64,000 nt of DNA from CAYQUC01 sp964514215 (lineage in GTDB: Bacteria; Pseudomonadota; Gammaproteobacteria; UBA6429; Thiohalophilaceae): assembly GCA_964514215.1 (NCBI GenBank), contig CAZEPW010000015.1, forward strand, positions 4,277 through 68,276, written 5' to 3'. The translations under genes and the position numbers were made by a program. Below the pieces are notes generated by a model. That model was not told where the DNA came from, did not search any database, and saw only the letters and a list, made by a program, of their open reading frames with translations. Of this stretch, positions 63,951 to 64,000 are shown piece after piece. Position 1 is the first letter of the stretch. Each line of letters opens with the position of its first letter.

Positions 63951-64000
63951 TAACCTGAACTCGGGATAAGCAAATATAATTTAAATAAACAAATTAAGTC
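63951..64000. repeat. Dispersed AT-rich repeat, right copy
   Basis: Begins TAACCTGAACTCGGGATAAG and continues with an AT-rich tail to the window edge. It is a direct-repeat partner of 63810-63850; the right boundary is not visible. Confidence 0.45.

Overview
The window is AT-rich DNA with gammaproteobacterial gene content. It has classical AmpD-AmpE, RppH next to PtsP, ArgA of the two-domain type, Dam, Slp and LPP20-type lipoproteins, and a Pseudomonas-like long PstC/PstA phosphate transporter with PhoB-PhoR. I cannot name the genus. No tRNA, rRNA, CRISPR array, insertion sequence or prophage was recognised.

Layout. 1-1.84 kb: a NarX/LiaS-like sensor kinase (5' end outside the window) and a converging NarL-type response regulator. 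1.84-2.45 kb: an unusually structured intergenic region with a long hairpin, a CRP-like site and an ACCCT cluster. 2.45-11.75 kb: a tightly spaced four-gene operon encoding a giant secreted SdrD-like/beta-helix protein and three two-domain cupredoxin proteins. The copper ligands of these three proteins only make sense as one split multicopper oxidase. 12.0-17.5 kb: a lipoprotein candidate, a secreted subtilase and an FG-GAP/Calx-beta protein. Four proteins between 2.4 and 17.5 kb end in the same GGGC-(T/S)-x-Q-x-x-S-x-F-D-P, hydrophobic, basic tail, which resembles the JDVT-CTERM class of protein-sorting signals. I regard this as the most unusual system in the window.

17.8-27.8 kb: a cytoplasmic protein of unknown function, an IscR-like regulator that has lost all Fe-S ligands, nadC with an LPP20-like lipoprotein, an alanine/sodium symporter, and ampD-ampE-cobU-cobT-cobC-cobS (cell-wall recycling followed by the nucleotide-loop steps of cobalamin synthesis). 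27.9-33.5 kb: further surface-type proteins (five Calx-beta domains; carboxypeptidase-regulatory-like domains; a frameshifted RCC1-repeat lipoprotein). 33.5-39 kb: mixed single genes, including a family-4-like uracil-DNA glycosylase, an orphan PhnD-like binding protein, a PduO-type cobalamin adenosyltransferase, an orphan ParA and a HAD phosphatase. 39.2-44.1 kb: rppH, ptsP and an orphan GspE/PilB-type ATPase. 44.4-46.5 kb: an ECF sigma factor, an anti-sigma factor fused to a DsrE-like domain, and a Tat-exported haloacid-dehalogenase-like protein. 46.6-51.4 kb: dam, argA, slp, argE and an SH3 protein.

51.5-61.8 kb is a complete Pho module: phoB-phoR, pstS, pstC-pstA-pstB-phoU and a porin. It has recognisable Pho boxes before phoB, pstS and pstC, and a 65-bp tandem duplication carrying phased Pho-like half-sites before the porin. 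The window closes with a 55-residue small protein, a lone FbpC-like ABC ATPase, a Sel1-repeat protein and an intergenic stretch of dispersed, highly structured repeats. A second, decayed REP-like sequence (GATTCC...GAAATGAC) occurs three times, each time between convergent genes.
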